Positions 1-7,794 of a stretch of 20,694 nt of DNA are shown here, one piece after another (position 1 is the first letter of the stretch; each line of letters begins with the position of its first letter). Origin of the DNA: JBDNJM01 sp041687755 (GTDB lineage: Bacteria; Planctomycetota; UBA1135; GCA-002686595); contig JBDNJM010000117.1 in assembly GCA_041687755.1 (NCBI GenBank), positions 1-20,694 of the forward strand. Direction: 5' to 3'. The notes beneath the pieces were generated by a model. That model saw only the letters and a program-made list of their open reading frames with translations, was not told the DNA's origin and did no database searches. A program made the position numbers and the translations under genes.

Positions 1-117
1 CGGATCGCTCACGAGACTGACGTGAAGAAGCTCACCCCGCACGGCTGGAAGGAGCACTTCCAGGCAGAGGTCGAGGAGCGACTGCGGGGCGCGGAAAAGC
101 GCCTACTCGGGGTCTAG
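1..117 (+). CDS. C-terminal end of an unrecognised protein (partial)
   Basis: Frame 1 is open from the first base to a TAG at 115-117 and gives the last 38 residues of a protein that begins outside the window. The tail is charged and probably helical (GWKEHFQAEVEERLRGAEKR), rich in Glu, Arg and Lys. I do not recognise the family from this piece. A tail of this type can be the last helix of an SRPBCC-like domain, but that is only a guess. It is followed directly by a short tandem repeat and a gene remnant on the other strand, so it sits at the edge of a decayed stretch. Confidence 0.5.
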   Translation, partial: RIAHETDVKKLTPHGWKEHFQAEVEERLRGAEKRLLGV

Positions 118-126
118 GGCGCCGCC

Positions 127-181
127 GGCGAGGTACAGGGCGGCGTCGGCGAGGTACAGGGCCGCGTCGGCGATGTCCAGG
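127..181. repeat. 21-bp tandem repeat, about 2.6 copies
   Basis: Two copies of a 21-bp unit (127-147 and 148-168) differ at one base. A partial third copy (169-181) matches at 11 of 13 bases. Read on the minus strand without a frame break, the unit encodes a seven-residue repeat ADAALYL. It lies between the stop of the first gene and the truncated end of the monooxygenase-like remnant. It looks like a local duplication at a break point rather than a functional element. Confidence 0.75.
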
Positions 182-187
182 TGGGCT

Positions 188-328
188 TCAAGCGACGCTT
201 ACCTGCGCGGCGGCGAGCTCGAGCATCCTGTCGGACATCGCTCCATAGCCCGCATCGCCTTCGGTGCGGGCGCTAGTGAACACGACGGCGTAGTAGGGCG
301 GCTCCGGGGTGTCGGCGATTTCGGTTAT
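188..328 (-). pseudogene. Remnant of an antibiotic-biosynthesis-monooxygenase (ABM)-like protein, N-terminal part only
   Basis: The minus strand reads, from 328 to a TGA at 188-190, ITEIADTPEPPYYAVVFTSA followed by RTEGDAGYGAMSDRMLELAA. This matches from memory the N-terminus of small ABM-domain proteins (dimeric ferredoxin-like fold, usually about 100 residues), which begin M-T-x-I-A-x-T-P-x-P-P-Y-Y-A-V-I-F. Two lesions are visible. The expected start methionine is ATA, and no ATG, GTG or TTG is seen in frame from there back to about position 382. The frame also ends about 40 residues in, just before the expected QPGFLG-type segment. The rest of the domain is not found downstream; the 21-bp repeat is there instead. 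Family assignment is good but rests on a short stretch. The gene is very likely dead. Confidence 0.6.
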
Positions 329-787
329 TGGCGCGGGTTCGGGTGGACGGCTGGGGGGGCCACTGCCAATTGGAGGTCTTGAGGAGCTACCGATGCGGGT
401 GCGTCGAGGCTTCGCCTGCGCGGTCCCGCTCGGGTCCCCAGCCTCCGGTTTGCAGCGCGGAACTCGAAGCCAGCTTTGCGTAACAGGCGGAGGAGTGTTT
501 CTCGATGCTGGCCCGGGCCGCTTGCCTGCGCCCCGTACACCTCTGCGACAGGGCAGCTGAGTGCGCGAGTTCGAATCGAGAGCACCTCGCGCGGCCTTCG
601 CTATGTTGACGCCTGCACGCCCGGAGCAATGAACGCGTTCAGCGAAGTCTCATGCGCACTTTCGGTCAGTCGTCCTCGGAGGACTGCCTGCGTTGGACCG
701 CCCTCGGTGCGTAGCGACCCGGCGTCGAGCCTCGTGCCCGACATGGTTCTCGAACAACATCTGCCCGATCTCCCCAGGAGACCCCTC
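329..787. other. Intergenic stretch with no recognised gene
   Basis: I find no convincing coding region on either strand between the ABM remnant and the VOC gene. Reading frames here are open only because of the high GC content and show no family motif. A GTTCGAATC string near 569 recalls a tRNA T-loop, but the flanking bases do not pair. The last 12 bases before 788 hold the ribosome binding site of the VOC gene. Confidence 0.5.
776..780 (+). promoter_or_regulatory. Ribosome binding site of the VOC gene
   Basis: AGGAG lies seven bases before the ATG at 788. It fixes the start there, although the reading frame is open for some 300 bases further upstream. It is one of few clear Shine-Dalgarno sequences in the window. 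Confidence 0.7.
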
Positions 788-1279
788 ATGACCTACCCGC
801 GAACCTTCTCTCACATTGGCATTTCCGTTCCCGACGTCGAAAAGGCCGTCGAGTTCTACCGGGAGGTCATGGGGTGGTACCTCATCATGAAGCCGACCGT
901 TATCACCGAGGAGTCCGAGACGGCCATCGGTCAAATGTGCGTGGACGTCTTCGGCAGCGGCTGGGGGTCCTTCAAGATCGCGCACATGTCGACGGGCGAT
1001 CGGATCGGAGTCGAGATGTTCGAGTTCGCCAACAACGAGCGTCCGAGCGACTTCGAGTACTGGAAGACGAGCACCTTCCACTTCTGCATTCAGGATCCGG
1101 ACATCGAGGGCCTCGTGGAGAAGATCTTGGCCCACGGTGGCAAGCAGCGGATGCCGATCCGGGAGTACTACCCGGGAGAGAAGCCCTTTCGGATGGTCTA
1201 CATGGAGGATCCGTTCGGCCTCATCTTCGAGATCTACTCGCACAGCTACGAGCTGACGTACTCTCAAGGGGCGTACTGA
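788..1279 (+). CDS. VOC-family protein (glyoxalase / extradiol-dioxygenase fold)
   Basis: This is a 163-residue protein of the vicinal oxygen chelate superfamily. The start is set by the AGGAG at 776-780. The N-terminal FSHIGISVPDVEKAVEFYRE (about 7-26) is a typical first beta-alpha unit. The FHFCIQDPDIEGLVEKI segment (97-113) opens the second module, and DPFGLIFEIYSHSYE (141-155) closes it. Candidate metal ligands in the usual H/E/H/E pattern are His9, Glu76 or Glu79, His98 and Glu148. The family covers glyoxalase I, ring-cleavage dioxygenases and resistance proteins, so the substrate cannot be named. The length fits a single-chain two-module VOC protein. It is convergent with the YaeQ gene and appears to be transcribed alone. 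Confidence 0.85.
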   Translation: MTYPRTFSHIGISVPDVEKAVEFYREVMGWYLIMKPTVITEESETAIGQMCVDVFGSGWGSFKIAHMSTGDRIGVEMFEFANNERPSDFEYWKTSTFHFCIQDPDIEGLVEKILAHGGKQRMPIREYYPGEKPFRMVYMEDPFGLIFEIYSHSYELTYSQGAY

Positions 1280-1328
1280 CGGGCGCCGAGATCCGGTCGG
1301 CACCCACGCAGGGAATACACGCGCGGGC

Positions 1329-1344
1329 CCGGGGACTACCCCGG
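1329..1344. terminator. Possible bidirectional hairpin between convergent genes
   Basis: CCGGGG and CCCCGG form a perfect six-base stem around the four-base loop ACTA. It lies 50 bases past the VOC stop and 19 bases past the YaeQ stop, where two convergent transcripts would end. There is no T-tract on either side, so it is a weak candidate for an intrinsic terminator. Confidence 0.35.
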
Positions 1345-1362
1345 CCTGCCTAGTTCCTGCGC

Positions 1363-1920
1363 TTAGTCCGCGTTGCTGACGAGGCTCGCCAGGCTGATTT
1401 GCTCCAGCGTGCCCTCGATCGGGTCGCCGCCGCACGCGACGCTCAGTTGACCGTCGAAGATGGTGACGTGCCACTTGGTGCGGCGCTCGAGGTTCGCGGC
1501 GAGCTGCTGCACGAGGGCGGGGTCGAGGCGCAGGACCTCGATGTTCTCGGCCTGGTGGATGCGGCGCACGCTCCACTCCTTCTTCAGGGCCGTCTCGCTC
1601 TTGTGGGTGACGACGGTGAGCTGCTGGGCGGTCTTGTTCGCGCGGTGCAAGCGATCGGCGGAGGGCTGCCCGATCTCGATCCAGCTGGCGATCTCACCGG
1701 TGTCGGTGCGGCTCCACAGCTCGGCGTCTTCCGGCGTCGAGAGCCCGCGCCCGAACTCCAGTCCTTCCTCGTGGCGCAGGGTGCGCGCGAGCACGCGGAC
1801 GACCAGCCGTTCCTCGTCCTCTGAGGGGTGCTGGGCAACCCTTAGGTCGAGGGTCTCGTAGATTCCCCGATCGATGTCGGCGAACTCGATTTCGAACTTG
1901 TAGAGCGTTGCGGTGAGCAT
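1363..1920 (-). CDS. yaeQ: YaeQ-family protein
   Basis: A 185-residue protein with the features of the YaeQ family: ATLYKFEIEFADIDRGIYET at the N-terminus, then RVAQHPSEDEERLVVRVLA, a GLSTPEDAELW segment and IASWIEIGQPSADRLHRA. YaeQ has a compact fold with a PD-(D/E)XK-nuclease-like core. Its biochemical role is not settled, although it was first noticed as able to compensate for loss of RfaH. The chosen ATG at 1920 gives the usual family length. A second ATG at 1935 would add MLLRP. Neither start has a clear Shine-Dalgarno sequence. Confidence 0.88.
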   Translation of the reverse strand: MLTATLYKFEIEFADIDRGIYETLDLRVAQHPSEDEERLVVRVLARTLRHEEGLEFGRGLSTPEDAELWSRTDTGEIASWIEIGQPSADRLHRANKTAQQLTVVTHKSETALKKEWSVRRIHQAENIEVLRLDPALVQQLAANLERRTKWHVTIFDGQLSVACGGDPIEGTLEQISLASLVSNAD

Positions 1921-1935
1921 TGGGCGAAGGAGCAT

Positions 1936-2431
1936 ACGCGGGTGGGCGCAGTTCTGGGGGAACCCGAGGCCACAAGTTTCGACAGGTCTGGCGGAGCCAG
2001 GTCGAGCGCGGCGGGCCTCCCCAGCTCCTGTTCGGGTGTCGCGCCGTCAGTCTTCAGGCTCCGGGGCAGGGCCTTCCCGGGTTCGCCTTTTGGGCGCTGT
2101 CTGGACCTCAGGTATGAGGGAGGACCTCCACAGCGGGCCTGCAGCGGGCCGCGACTGGCTTCCCGACCACTCGATGCCGTGGGCTGTGGAGGGCGGGCGG
2201 CCGTCAGGATCGGGGTGTGGCGGGAACCCGCGCGCATGTGGGCCTTCCTGGCGGTCCGCCCTTCGACTTCCGCCTGGCCGTCTATGTAAGGCGTTCCAGT
2301 TCGGGCCGAGGCGCGAGGCGTCGTCGGTCCAGGTGGAGTCGTGGGACGAGCCGGCACTGGGCACCGGGCCAGCAACAGCTCGATCTCAACTCAGCCGGTG
2401 GGTCCCCAAGCCTTGAGCCGGGGCAGCGGCT
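1936..2431. other. Intergenic stretch with no recognised gene
   Basis: About 500 bases separate the end of the glycoside hydrolase gene from the YaeQ start, both on the minus strand. The open frames carry no motif I know and look like GC-driven noise. The stretch should contain the YaeQ promoter, but no clear -35/-10 pair is visible. One copy of an imperfect repeat that also lies upstream of the hydrolase gene is at 2404-2427. Confidence 0.5.
2404..2427. repeat. Imperfect direct repeat, copy downstream of the glycoside hydrolase gene
   Basis: This 24-base stretch and 4681-4703 match at 21 of 24 aligned positions with one gap. The shared core is CAAGCCTTG, an odd-length palindrome, followed by GGGGCAGC. 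The copy starts five bases past the hydrolase stop codon. The two copies closely bracket a single gene. Confidence 0.5.
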
Positions 2432-4633
2432 TCACGCCCCCTGCTCCAGCGTCCACCAGGCCATGCCGCCGGCGGGGACCGTGACCTCGATGCGCGCGCG
2501 GTGGTCGCGGTCAATCGGCAGGCTGCGCGGCTCCTGGTCGTCGTTGTCGATCCGAACCGAGTCCGCGAGGCCCGTGTAGTACACGTCCACGACGAGCGTG
2601 CGGGTGACGTCGTGGTCGAGCGGGTTGTAGACGCACAGCATGCCGGGTGTCGCTAGCGCGGGGTTCGCGTGCAGGATCCAGTCGAGGTCGCGGCCGTCCG
2701 CGCGGCGGCCATGGATCACGTCGGACTCGAGGATGTCGCGGTGGCGCTTGAACCAGTCGACGGCGGTGCGCACGCGGTCGCGAGTCGCGGAGGTATCGAA
2801 CAGGCGCGGCCCGCGGTAGTGGCCTTGGACGCCCATGCCGAGGTTCGAGAGCAGCATGCGCTCGTAGTGGTCGAGGTTCTCGTGCAGGGGCTCGATCGTC
2901 GCGGCCGGGCCGCCGCCTTGGTACTCGGCGAGGGGCACGTGCATCCAGCCCATGCTGGGCGTCTTGGCCCAGGTTCCGTCGTAGATGTTCTGGCGCGTGT
3001 GGAGCACCTGTTGAGCGCGCGGCAGGGACCAGTTGACCTCGCGGTAACCCATGCCGCACTTGTTGCTGCCGCCCAGGTAGTACCACTCGGGGGCGTTGAT
3101 GTAGACGCCGGAGCCGCGCAGGTCGCGGTAGAGCTCGGAGGTCAGGCGCCACTGGGTCCAGCGCGAGTCGGCGGCGCCCACTTGCAGCGGCGGGCGGGGC
3201 GTGACGTCCACGTCGCCGGGGTACGGGCCGTCGTTCTCGAACTGGTCGAAGCCGGTGTCGCGGTAGAACGCGCGGATCGTGTCGAGCCAGTCGAGGCCCC
3301 ACTCGGAGGTGACGGCGGGGCACTGGCCGTGGGTCGGCCGCTGGCCTTCAGGGGAGACGATCATGTGCTCAGGCCCCACGCCGCGTGAGGAGAACAGGGA
3401 GTAGCAGCCGAGCTCGATGCCGCGCGCTTCGGCGTGGTCCGCGACCGCGCGCCAGAGGCTGAGGAACTCCGGGTCGCGGTTCTCCATGTTGAAGCCGCTG
3501 CCAAAGGACAGGATCAGGGCCTCGAAGCCGACCTCCGCCGCTTCCTCAATGGCGGCCATCACGCGCTCGGGGTCGTGGCTCAGGAGGTGGTGGGTGAGCG
3601 GGTTCTCGGTGACCCAAGGAGCGAGCGTGCGGTACATGCGCCGCAGGGCTAGGCCGCGTCGCTCGGGGCCGCCGCGGTCGTGCAGCAGCTCGAACGCGCG
3701 GAAGCCTTCGAAGCTACCGCCGGGGGCGATGCGTTGCGCGGGCCCAAAGGTCGGCTCGGCCAAGAGCAGGCTCGGGTTGTCCAGGCTCCACTCGACCTGG
3801 GAGGTGAAGCTCGGGTCCCTGCGCCAGTGCACGACGTGCCGGTTCGCGGTGACGCTGTTGTCGCCGGAGCCGAAGGCGAAGTCCGTCTCGAGGTGCAGGC
3901 TGGTGGGGTGCGGATGATCGGCGTGGCGTCGGCTTTCGGCGAGCTCGACCAGGGCGAGCTCTTCGCCGGTGAAGGCGTCCAGCGTCACCTCGGCTGCCCC
4001 TAGGTTGTCGACCGTGATCCACTTCGACATCACGGGGATGCCGTCGTAGAGCTCGTAGTGCACGGAGACCCGCAGATCGGCGGAGTCGCCCTGCGCCGCA
4101 TAGTCCATGCGTACCCGCACGCCGGGGGGCGGCCAGATCGCGCCGGGGGCGTAGTTTCTGGGGCGCACCCATCCGAAGCGCTCCTCGGTCGCGCCGATTT
4201 CGAGGTCGACCAGGCGCAGGGCCCCGGGCGCGGACTCGAGGGCGGACAACTCCTCGGGCAGGAGAAAGGCGTGGTTGGCCTGGCCCTGCAGGCCACCGAC
4301 CTGAAGCGCGACGCCGTCGATCGTGACCCGCGCTTCGGGCCGGATGGAGCGCAGCATCGACTCGCCGGTCATCAGGTTGTCCAACCCGATGCAGGCGCCG
4401 TTGGGCGCGAGCAGCCACGTGCGGCGGAGCAGGCCGTTGTCGAGGATCAACGCGTCGCCGTCGGCGGAGCGCAGCGCGCGCGCGACGAAGGGCTCGGACT
4501 GCAGCAGGTAGTCCGAGGACGCAACCGACGCGGGCGGTGCCACGGCGAGGGCGGTGAGACGATCGGCGAGTGGGTCTTGGGGTCCCGGCGTCGTTAGGAA
4601 GGGAAGGACTAAGCCGAGCGTGACGACGGGCAT
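2432..4633 (-). CDS. Putative exported glycoside hydrolase, alpha-galactosidase-like (clan GH-D-like)
   Basis: A 733-residue protein. The N-terminal half looks like a beta-rich domain. A central TIM-barrel-like part starts near AAEVGFEALILSFGSGFNME. The motif FDQFENDGPYPGD sits where clan GH-D enzymes carry the catalytic nucleophile Asp. INAPEWYYLGGSNKCGMGYR followed by EVNWSL could supply the acid/base region. The C-terminal IEVTVPAGGMAWWTLE is a typical closing beta domain. From memory, proteins with DG-YPGD, YLxGSNKxGMGYRExNWSLPR and TPSMGWM form a conserved family in planctomycetes and related phyla, mostly listed as hypothetical or alpha-galactosidase. The ATG at 4633 gives a hydrophobic N-terminus (VVTLGLVLPFL) but no basic n-region, so export is probable rather than certain. 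A GTG at 4705 is an alternative start. Substrate unknown. Confidence 0.65.
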   Translation of the reverse strand: MPVVTLGLVLPFLTTPGPQDPLADRLTALAVAPPASVASSDYLLQSEPFVARALRSADGDALILDNGLLRRTWLLAPNGACIGLDNLMTGESMLRSIRPEARVTIDGVALQVGGLQGQANHAFLLPEELSALESAPGALRLVDLEIGATEERFGWVRPRNYAPGAIWPPPGVRVRMDYAAQGDSADLRVSVHYELYDGIPVMSKWITVDNLGAAEVTLDAFTGEELALVELAESRRHADHPHPTSLHLETDFAFGSGDNSVTANRHVVHWRRDPSFTSQVEWSLDNPSLLLAEPTFGPAQRIAPGGSFEGFRAFELLHDRGGPERRGLALRRMYRTLAPWVTENPLTHHLLSHDPERVMAAIEEAAEVGFEALILSFGSGFNMENRDPEFLSLWRAVADHAEARGIELGCYSLFSSRGVGPEHMIVSPEGQRPTHGQCPAVTSEWGLDWLDTIRAFYRDTGFDQFENDGPYPGDVDVTPRPPLQVGAADSRWTQWRLTSELYRDLRGSGVYINAPEWYYLGGSNKCGMGYREVNWSLPRAQQVLHTRQNIYDGTWAKTPSMGWMHVPLAEYQGGGPAATIEPLHENLDHYERMLLSNLGMGVQGHYRGPRLFDTSATRDRVRTAVDWFKRHRDILESDVIHGRRADGRDLDWILHANPALATPGMLCVYNPLDHDVTRTLVVDVYYTGLADSVRIDNDDQEPRSLPIDRDHRARIEVTVPAGGMAWWTLEQGA

Positions 4634-4680
4634 GGATTCAAGGGCAGTGGGGGGGACGGACACGCGCTCGATCCACGGCG

Positions 4681-4703
4681 CCTCAAGCCTTGGGCGGGGC
4701 AGC
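4681..4703. repeat. Imperfect direct repeat, copy upstream of the glycoside hydrolase gene
   Basis: Partner of 2404-2427 (21 of 24 aligned bases). It lies 47 bases upstream of the chosen ATG. The palindromic core CAAGCCTTG could equally be a regulator site, with the other copy fortuitous. Confidence 0.45.
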
Positions 4704-4835
4704 ACCGGGCGCGGAGGCCAGGGCGAGCAGACCTTAGCACCCGCCAGGCTCCCGGCCGCCCCGGCTCAGAGCTGCCCCTTTGAGCTGTGCATCGTTCCTG
4801 AGGATCGACCGGGGGGTCTGGAGCTCCACGTGCCT

Positions 4836-6905
4836 TCAGGGGGTCACGACCTGAGCCTCGGGCGGCAGCCGGAGCCCGAGCGGCAGGTCGAACGGCAGAC
4901 CGGGAATGGTGACTCGATCATCGGACGTGAGGCGCTGGGTCGCGATCGGCTCGGAGTCTGCTCCCCAAGCGGTGACCCCGACGCTGGCCAGGGCATTTTC
5001 AAGGCTGCCGCCGCCCCTGTTCACGAGGTCGAGTTCGAGCGTTCTACCTTCGCTCAGGTCTCCGCTGAGGTGGCTGAGGCCCGCTTCGACCGAGGCCCCG
5101 AACCACGTGTAGCCGATGGGGGAGTTTTCCGACCAGGCCCGCGCCAGAAGTTCGTACCGGCCATCGGGGAGCCGAAGAGTCCCAGTAAAGCCGCCGGCTT
5201 GGTCGTCGGGGGTCAGGTTCCAGGTCGTCCGGCTTCCGGTTTCGATGTCATGGGCGAAGACGCGTGTCCACTGGGCTTCCGCGCCCGCGGGTAGCGATAG
5301 GTGAAGCCGTGTCTCGAGCACGCGATCGACCAGGATTCGAGCCACGAACTCCGTATCTACATCCGTATGGAAGGTGCCCCGCACGACGGAGTGTCGGAGC
5401 TCCCAGCCGTCTCGCAGGATTGGGCCGAACAGGGGGAGTTGGGCCTGCCACAAGTAGGTCCCCCGTGCTGCGCCGTTGATGATTATGGGGTGCTCGGGCG
5501 GTAGCTGAAAGAACTGAGTCACGTCGTCGGCCGTCGCGACGTCCGCGCCGCTGGAGAGTCGCAGTTCGGTCCGGGCTGAGGCGGGATCCTCGAACAGGTC
5601 AACGGGATCGAGGCGTTGGCCATCTGCATCGACGAATTCGACGCGACCAGAGAGCGCTGCGCCGGGCTTGGCCTTGAGGGGGCCCAAGTCCAGCAGTTCG
5701 CGATCGTGCAGTGTGAATTTTCGGGTCGCCACGCTTTGACCCTCGATGTTCGATCCCCAACAGGCGGACAAGAGATATGAGCCAGGCTCCAGTCCTTCGA
5801 CGAGGAAGGTGCGGGTGGAATCGAGATCTATCGTTCGCACCTGACTCCAACCCGTCCCCGTCGATCCGTCAGAGGCTTTGGCTCTGCCGTGTTTGCGCAA
5901 CACGAGACGAGCGGAGCTGGCCGGGTCGGGACGAGGATTGGGGGCGATCCAGCCGTAGAAGCCCGCGCTCGGGGCACTCGTGAGGGTCAATTCGTTGAGG
6001 CCGCCGGCGTCGAGCTGGATACCGGCGACAGATGTGCTCGTTCCCTCCGAATCAGGGAGTTCGATTCGGAAGTTCTCGAGCACCTGGACCGTGTACCCGT
6101 CGCTTGCCGGGATGTGGTCGAAGGCGGCGACCCCCAAGTGATCGGTGCTGCGGATCAGCTGGTGGGGGTCGCAATCGGAGTCCATCCAACCCTCCGGAAA
6201 GGCCTTCAGCAGCCGTTGCCAGACCAGCGGGTTGAAATCGCGCCAGATCGGCAGGGCCTCGCCGTCGAGGAGGCGGTTGGGATCGGGCAGCTGATTGCGC
6301 TGTTCGTGGACGAGCTGAGCGAACCCTCGCAGGCCGGATTCGGCATCGCTGCGCCAGCTGATCCCCTGGGGTGCGGGAGGTAGCAGAGCGATCCGCGCAC
6401 CCTCGATCGGCACCCCGTGCGGCGTTCTCAGCGCGACGCGCAGCGCCGCTGGGGCGGCCAGCCGCACACGCTCCTGCGCTCCAGGCTCTGCACCCAGGCG
6501 CACGAGGCGTGGCAGTAGGCCGGAAGCCGCGAGGTGCATCCAAGTCTCGTCCCCTCGCAACTCGAGCGCTCCGCCCTCGTCCGTTCGGAGTTCGCTCCAG
6601 GAGCCGTCCGACTCCAAGCGGTGAACTTCGGCGTCGAGGACGGGGACGTCAGCGTGGTCGAGCACAAGGAGGGACGCCGGGGCGGCGACCCTGAGGCCAG
6701 CACTGCCGGAGGATTCTCCCGCCGGGGTACGGGAGGGTCGAACGAGTGCCGCCCCTTCGGGCGGTGTTGGTCCGGCTAGCAAGCCCGCCACATCGGTCCT
6801 ACTGTGGGCGCCGCTGGGCTCGGCGACCTCAGGGAGCATGAACATGCACAGCGCGGCGATTGCTGCGCAGGACAGGGCGACTCGGATGCGGATGGAGTGC
6901 TTCAT
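4836..6905 (-). CDS. Exported protein with carboxypeptidase-regulatory-like beta domains
   Basis: A 689-residue protein starting at ATG 6905 with a signal peptide or anchor (KHSIRIRVALSCAAIAALCM). The start is chosen because it places basic residues directly before the hydrophobic segment. The first domain has the regulatory-like pattern VPVLDAEVHRLESDGSWSEL then TDEGGALELRGD and MHLAASG. Similar beta modules follow at GVPIEGARIALLP, GYTVQVLENFRIELPD, LVEGLEPGSYLLSA and GAALSGRVEFVDADGQRL. Such folds usually act as structural or adhesion modules in secreted planctomycete proteins. No catalytic motif is seen. It begins 28 bases after the stop of the 286-residue exported protein, so the two are probably co-transcribed and may work together at the cell surface. 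No close family recognised. Confidence 0.7.
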   Translation of the reverse strand: MKHSIRIRVALSCAAIAALCMFMLPEVAEPSGAHSRTDVAGLLAGPTPPEGAALVRPSRTPAGESSGSAGLRVAAPASLLVLDHADVPVLDAEVHRLESDGSWSELRTDEGGALELRGDETWMHLAASGLLPRLVRLGAEPGAQERVRLAAPAALRVALRTPHGVPIEGARIALLPPAPQGISWRSDAESGLRGFAQLVHEQRNQLPDPNRLLDGEALPIWRDFNPLVWQRLLKAFPEGWMDSDCDPHQLIRSTDHLGVAAFDHIPASDGYTVQVLENFRIELPDSEGTSTSVAGIQLDAGGLNELTLTSAPSAGFYGWIAPNPRPDPASSARLVLRKHGRAKASDGSTGTGWSQVRTIDLDSTRTFLVEGLEPGSYLLSACWGSNIEGQSVATRKFTLHDRELLDLGPLKAKPGAALSGRVEFVDADGQRLDPVDLFEDPASARTELRLSSGADVATADDVTQFFQLPPEHPIIINGAARGTYLWQAQLPLFGPILRDGWELRHSVVRGTFHTDVDTEFVARILVDRVLETRLHLSLPAGAEAQWTRVFAHDIETGSRTTWNLTPDDQAGGFTGTLRLPDGRYELLARAWSENSPIGYTWFGASVEAGLSHLSGDLSEGRTLELDLVNRGGGSLENALASVGVTAWGADSEPIATQRLTSDDRVTIPGLPFDLPLGLRLPPEAQVVTP

Positions 6906-6933
6906 CGGATTATCGTTCGACCCGTGAGGGGGA

Positions 6934-7794
6934 CTAGTAGTCCGACTCGCAGCACGCGCCCAGCGCAAGGCCCTTCGTTGCCGTTCCACGCATGTCCACG
7001 GTGGCCCAGGCCTCGTCTAGAGCGAAAAGGCCTCCGTCCGCGAACGCCTCGACGTAGCCCATAGTCCGCTGCTGAACGGTCACCATGGCAACGCACTTCT
7101 CCCCTGAGCTGCCGTTCTTGGACGCAGGAGCCGGAGCCGTGTACGACCCCTCATTGGTCCCAGCTGCGATAGTAATCGTAATCTCGGTGCCCTTCGGGCC
7201 GGGGATCTTGACTGAGCTCCCGGAGCCAGAGCCCGTCGCTCTGCCGAAGGCGACCTCGAGAGACTCGTCGATACCTAGGTTGGTGTCAAAGGCGACGAAG
7301 CCCCCGAGTGCGGCTGAGCTTTCCGCCTTCTTGAGGTCCAGTTCACCGCTGATGTCCAGGTGGTAGTCGACTTCTGCCTTGGCGACTTTCGGGCCCTTAG
7401 TGGCGTTGTACTTGTACTTTGCGTAGATCTGGCCGGGGGCGCTTGCCTGCACCGTAATGTCGCAATGGAAAACCGCGTCGTAGGCGTTGGCTGAGCCGAG
7501 CACGCTGTCGCCGAACGCGACTACCCCAGCCGAGCCGAATCCACTGGCGATGACGCCGCAGGAGTCGCTCGAGTAGTCGACCTTCGATTCACTCGGGTCA
7601 TCGATAAGCGTCCATGCGCCTTCGCACTCCTCGGGCTCGCAAGTTTCGCAGGGCTGCCCGGGGTCGCCCGGATCTCCACCAGTCTGGTCACCGCCGTCTC
7701 CATCTTGGGCTAGGGCGCCGCCGGCGAGGAGCGAGGCGGTGGCCAGGAACAGTGCGGTTGTTTTGGGTTCTACGAAGCGTCGGAAGAGTTTCAT
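6934..7794 (-). CDS. Small exported protein of unknown function
   Basis: A 286-residue protein with a clear signal peptide: MKLFRRFVEPKTTALFLATA then SLLAGGALA, with likely cleavage after Ala29. The mature protein starts with a flexible Gly/Asp/Pro/Gln stretch and a Cys cluster (CETCEPEEC), and ends with a Cys pair (ACCESDY), which suggests disulphides outside the cytoplasm. The middle is beta-prone and rich in Gly and Ser, with few charged residues. I do not recognise a family. It is the first gene of a probable pair with the 689-residue exported protein 28 bases downstream. Its promoter should lie in 7795-8183, which it shares with the divergent epimerase gene. The ribosome binding site is weak at best. 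Confidence 0.72.
   Translation of the reverse strand: MKLFRRFVEPKTTALFLATASLLAGGALAQDGDGGDQTGGDPGDPGQPCETCEPEECEGAWTLIDDPSESKVDYSSDSCGVIASGFGSAGVVAFGDSVLGSANAYDAVFHCDITVQASAPGQIYAKYKYNATKGPKVAKAEVDYHLDISGELDLKKAESSAALGGFVAFDTNLGIDESLEVAFGRATGSGSGSSVKIPGPKGTEITITIAAGTNEGSYTAPAPASKNGSSGEKCVAMVTVQQRTMGYVEAFADGGLFALDEAWATVDMRGTATKGLALGACCESDY

Noticed and set aside
560..590. tRNA-like GTTCGAATC string
   Set aside because: The bases on either side do not form a T-stem and no acceptor stem or anticodon arm can be drawn.
650..1576. A 308-codon minus-strand frame across the VOC gene
   Set aside because: It is rich in Arg, Pro and Ala without any motif and is antisense to a clear VOC protein with a good ribosome binding site.
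1842..2416. Small genes in the gap between the hydrolase and YaeQ genes
   Set aside because: The frames on both strands have biased composition only, with no signal peptide, motif or ribosome binding site.
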